From Cuspidothrix sp046080565 (GTDB lineage Bacteria > Cyanobacteriota > Cyanobacteriia > Cyanobacteriales > Nostocaceae), in assembly GCA_046080565.1 (NCBI GenBank), contig JBJTUF010000056.1, forward strand, positions 1 to 20,179: 20,179 bases of DNA. The letters are read 5' to 3'. Of the stretch, positions 19,472 to 20,179 are shown piece by piece. Each line of letters opens with the position of its first letter. Position 1 is the first letter of the stretch. Under the pieces are notes generated by a model. The model had not been told where the DNA came from. It saw nothing but the letters and a program-made list of their open reading frames with translations, and ran no database searches. A program made the translations under genes and the position numbers.

Positions 19472-20065
19472 ATGATGATTACCACCGTTGAGCGTCGTTA
19501 TAGTATAGAAGAATATCGCGCTATTGAAGAAAAAGCGGAAGGCCGTAATGAATATCATGATGGAGAAATTGTACCCATGCCAGGAGGATCACTAAATCAT
19601 AGTCGTATAGGTGGAAATATTTTTGCCTTTCTGAAGTTTCTGCTCCGCGATACTCAATTTGAGCCAATTAACAGCGATTTACGCCTCTATATTCCTCAAC
19701 ATAACCGGGGAGTATATCCTGATGTTATGGTTTTTGATGGTGAACCACAACTCAATGATAATCGAAAAGATGAGGTTTTAAATCCTATTTTAATTGTGGA
19801 AGTTTTATCTCCTTCCACAGCAGACTATGATCGTCAAAGTAAGTTTAGAATGTATCGTTCAATTCCTAGTTTTTGTGAATATTTATTAGTTGAACAGGAT
19901 GAAATTTTTATAGAAAAATATAGTAAGCAAGAGCAAGGTTGGTTATTCAGTGATTTTAATGATGTAGAGAAAGCTATTTTTTTAAAGTCTGGGGGTGTGG
20001 AATTACCGATGAAAGAAATTTATCGTGGTGTTAGTTTAATGCTGACAGGAGGACAAGATAGCTAG
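19472..20065 (+). CDS. Uma2 family (DUF820) endonuclease-fold protein
   Basis: A 197-residue Uma2/DUF820 protein of the PD-(D/E)XK nuclease superfamily. Motifs are RYSIEEYRAIEE (9-20), EYHDGEIVPMPGGSLNHSRI (27-46), GVYPDVMVFDGEPQ with Asp84, and LIVEVLSPSTADYDRQSKFR with Glu110, followed by IPSFCEYLLVEQD. It is complete and, unlike the member at 1621-2232, lies outside both excision elements. Two ATGs in tandem (19472, 19475) are possible starts. The function is unknown; it is not expected to be part of the nitrogenase system. It ends within 4 bp of a convergent minus-strand frame. Confidence 0.88.
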   Translation: MMITTVERRYSIEEYRAIEEKAEGRNEYHDGEIVPMPGGSLNHSRIGGNIFAFLKFLLRDTQFEPINSDLRLYIPQHNRGVYPDVMVFDGEPQLNDNRKDEVLNPILIVEVLSPSTADYDRQSKFRMYRSIPSFCEYLLVEQDEIFIEKYSKQEQGWLFSDFNDVEKAIFLKSGGVELPMKEIYRGVSLMLTGGQDS

Positions 20066-20179
20066 AAGCTAGAGAGAGCAAGCTTCATAGCTCTTTGCCC
20101 TTTGATGTAATCCTTCAACCGATAGCGGCTAAATTGCATTAATTCTTCTATAGTTTTTTGGAACATTTGATGTACCCCA
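20062..20179 (-). CDS. C-terminal part of an unidentified minus-strand gene
   Basis: Reading in from the right edge on the minus strand, an open frame contains MFQKTIEELMQFSRYRLKDY and ends LALSSF at TAG 20064-20062. It has protein-like composition and is convergent with the Uma2 gene, overlapping its stop. Only about 38 codons are visible, no family can be named, and part of it resembles the repeat at 19350, so it may be spurious. Confidence 0.3.
   Translation of the reverse strand, partial: GVHQMFQKTIEELMQFSRYRLKDYIKGQRAMKLALSSF

Overview
This window looks like part of the nitrogenase gene cluster of a filamentous, heterocyst-forming cyanobacterium (Nostocales). The evidence is the gene order nifD-nifK-nifE-nifN-nifX-DUF269-DUF683-nifW-hesA-hesB-fdxH on the + strand, close resemblance of the proteins to Anabaena/Nostoc homologues as I remember them, scattered HIP1 octamers (GCGATCGC), short tandem repeats typical of the group, and two genes interrupted by DNA carrying XisA/XisC-type recombinases. 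Species cannot be fixed from sequence alone. || Positions 1 to about 8062 are the nifK-proximal part of an element inserted in nifD; its other end and the first nine tenths of nifD lie outside the window. This AT-rich stretch holds a xisA-like recombinase (5327-6622, minus), a Uma2 nuclease-fold gene, an unknown gene, a SUKH/SMI1-KNR4 gene, an exported protein of four tandem repeats, and several broken genes: an ADP-ribosylglycohydrolase head, an AAA-ATPase tail, a frameshifted exported mini-protein, and a membrane protein split by a 128-bp miniature transposon. At least three MITE-like families sit here, one of them as two inverted copies. The last 48 codons of nifD are at 8056-8202. || nifK begins at 8403 but is cut after codon 160 by a second, very small element (1,823 bp) carrying one recombinase gene. 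The 10-bp direct repeat TCGGTGATGA (8872-8881 and 10695-10704) marks the crossover. Joining at it restores an unbroken 511-residue NifK. The two recombinases are clear paralogues, so functional nifD and nifK would each need their own excision event in the heterocyst. || Downstream, nifE and nifN encode the FeMo-cofactor scaffold. nifX, the DUF269 protein, the DUF683 protein and nifW support cofactor or MoFe-protein maturation. hesA and hesB are an E1-like and an A-type Fe-S carrier-like protein, and fdxH is the heterocyst [2Fe-2S] ferredoxin that donates electrons to nitrogenase reductase. A FeoA-like protein and a second Uma2 gene follow. The spacers are rich in dispersed repeats and stem-loops, some lying directly against ribosome-binding sites. 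The most notable features are the tandem nifD/nifK interruptions and the MITE-split gene whose frame is restored by in-silico excision.
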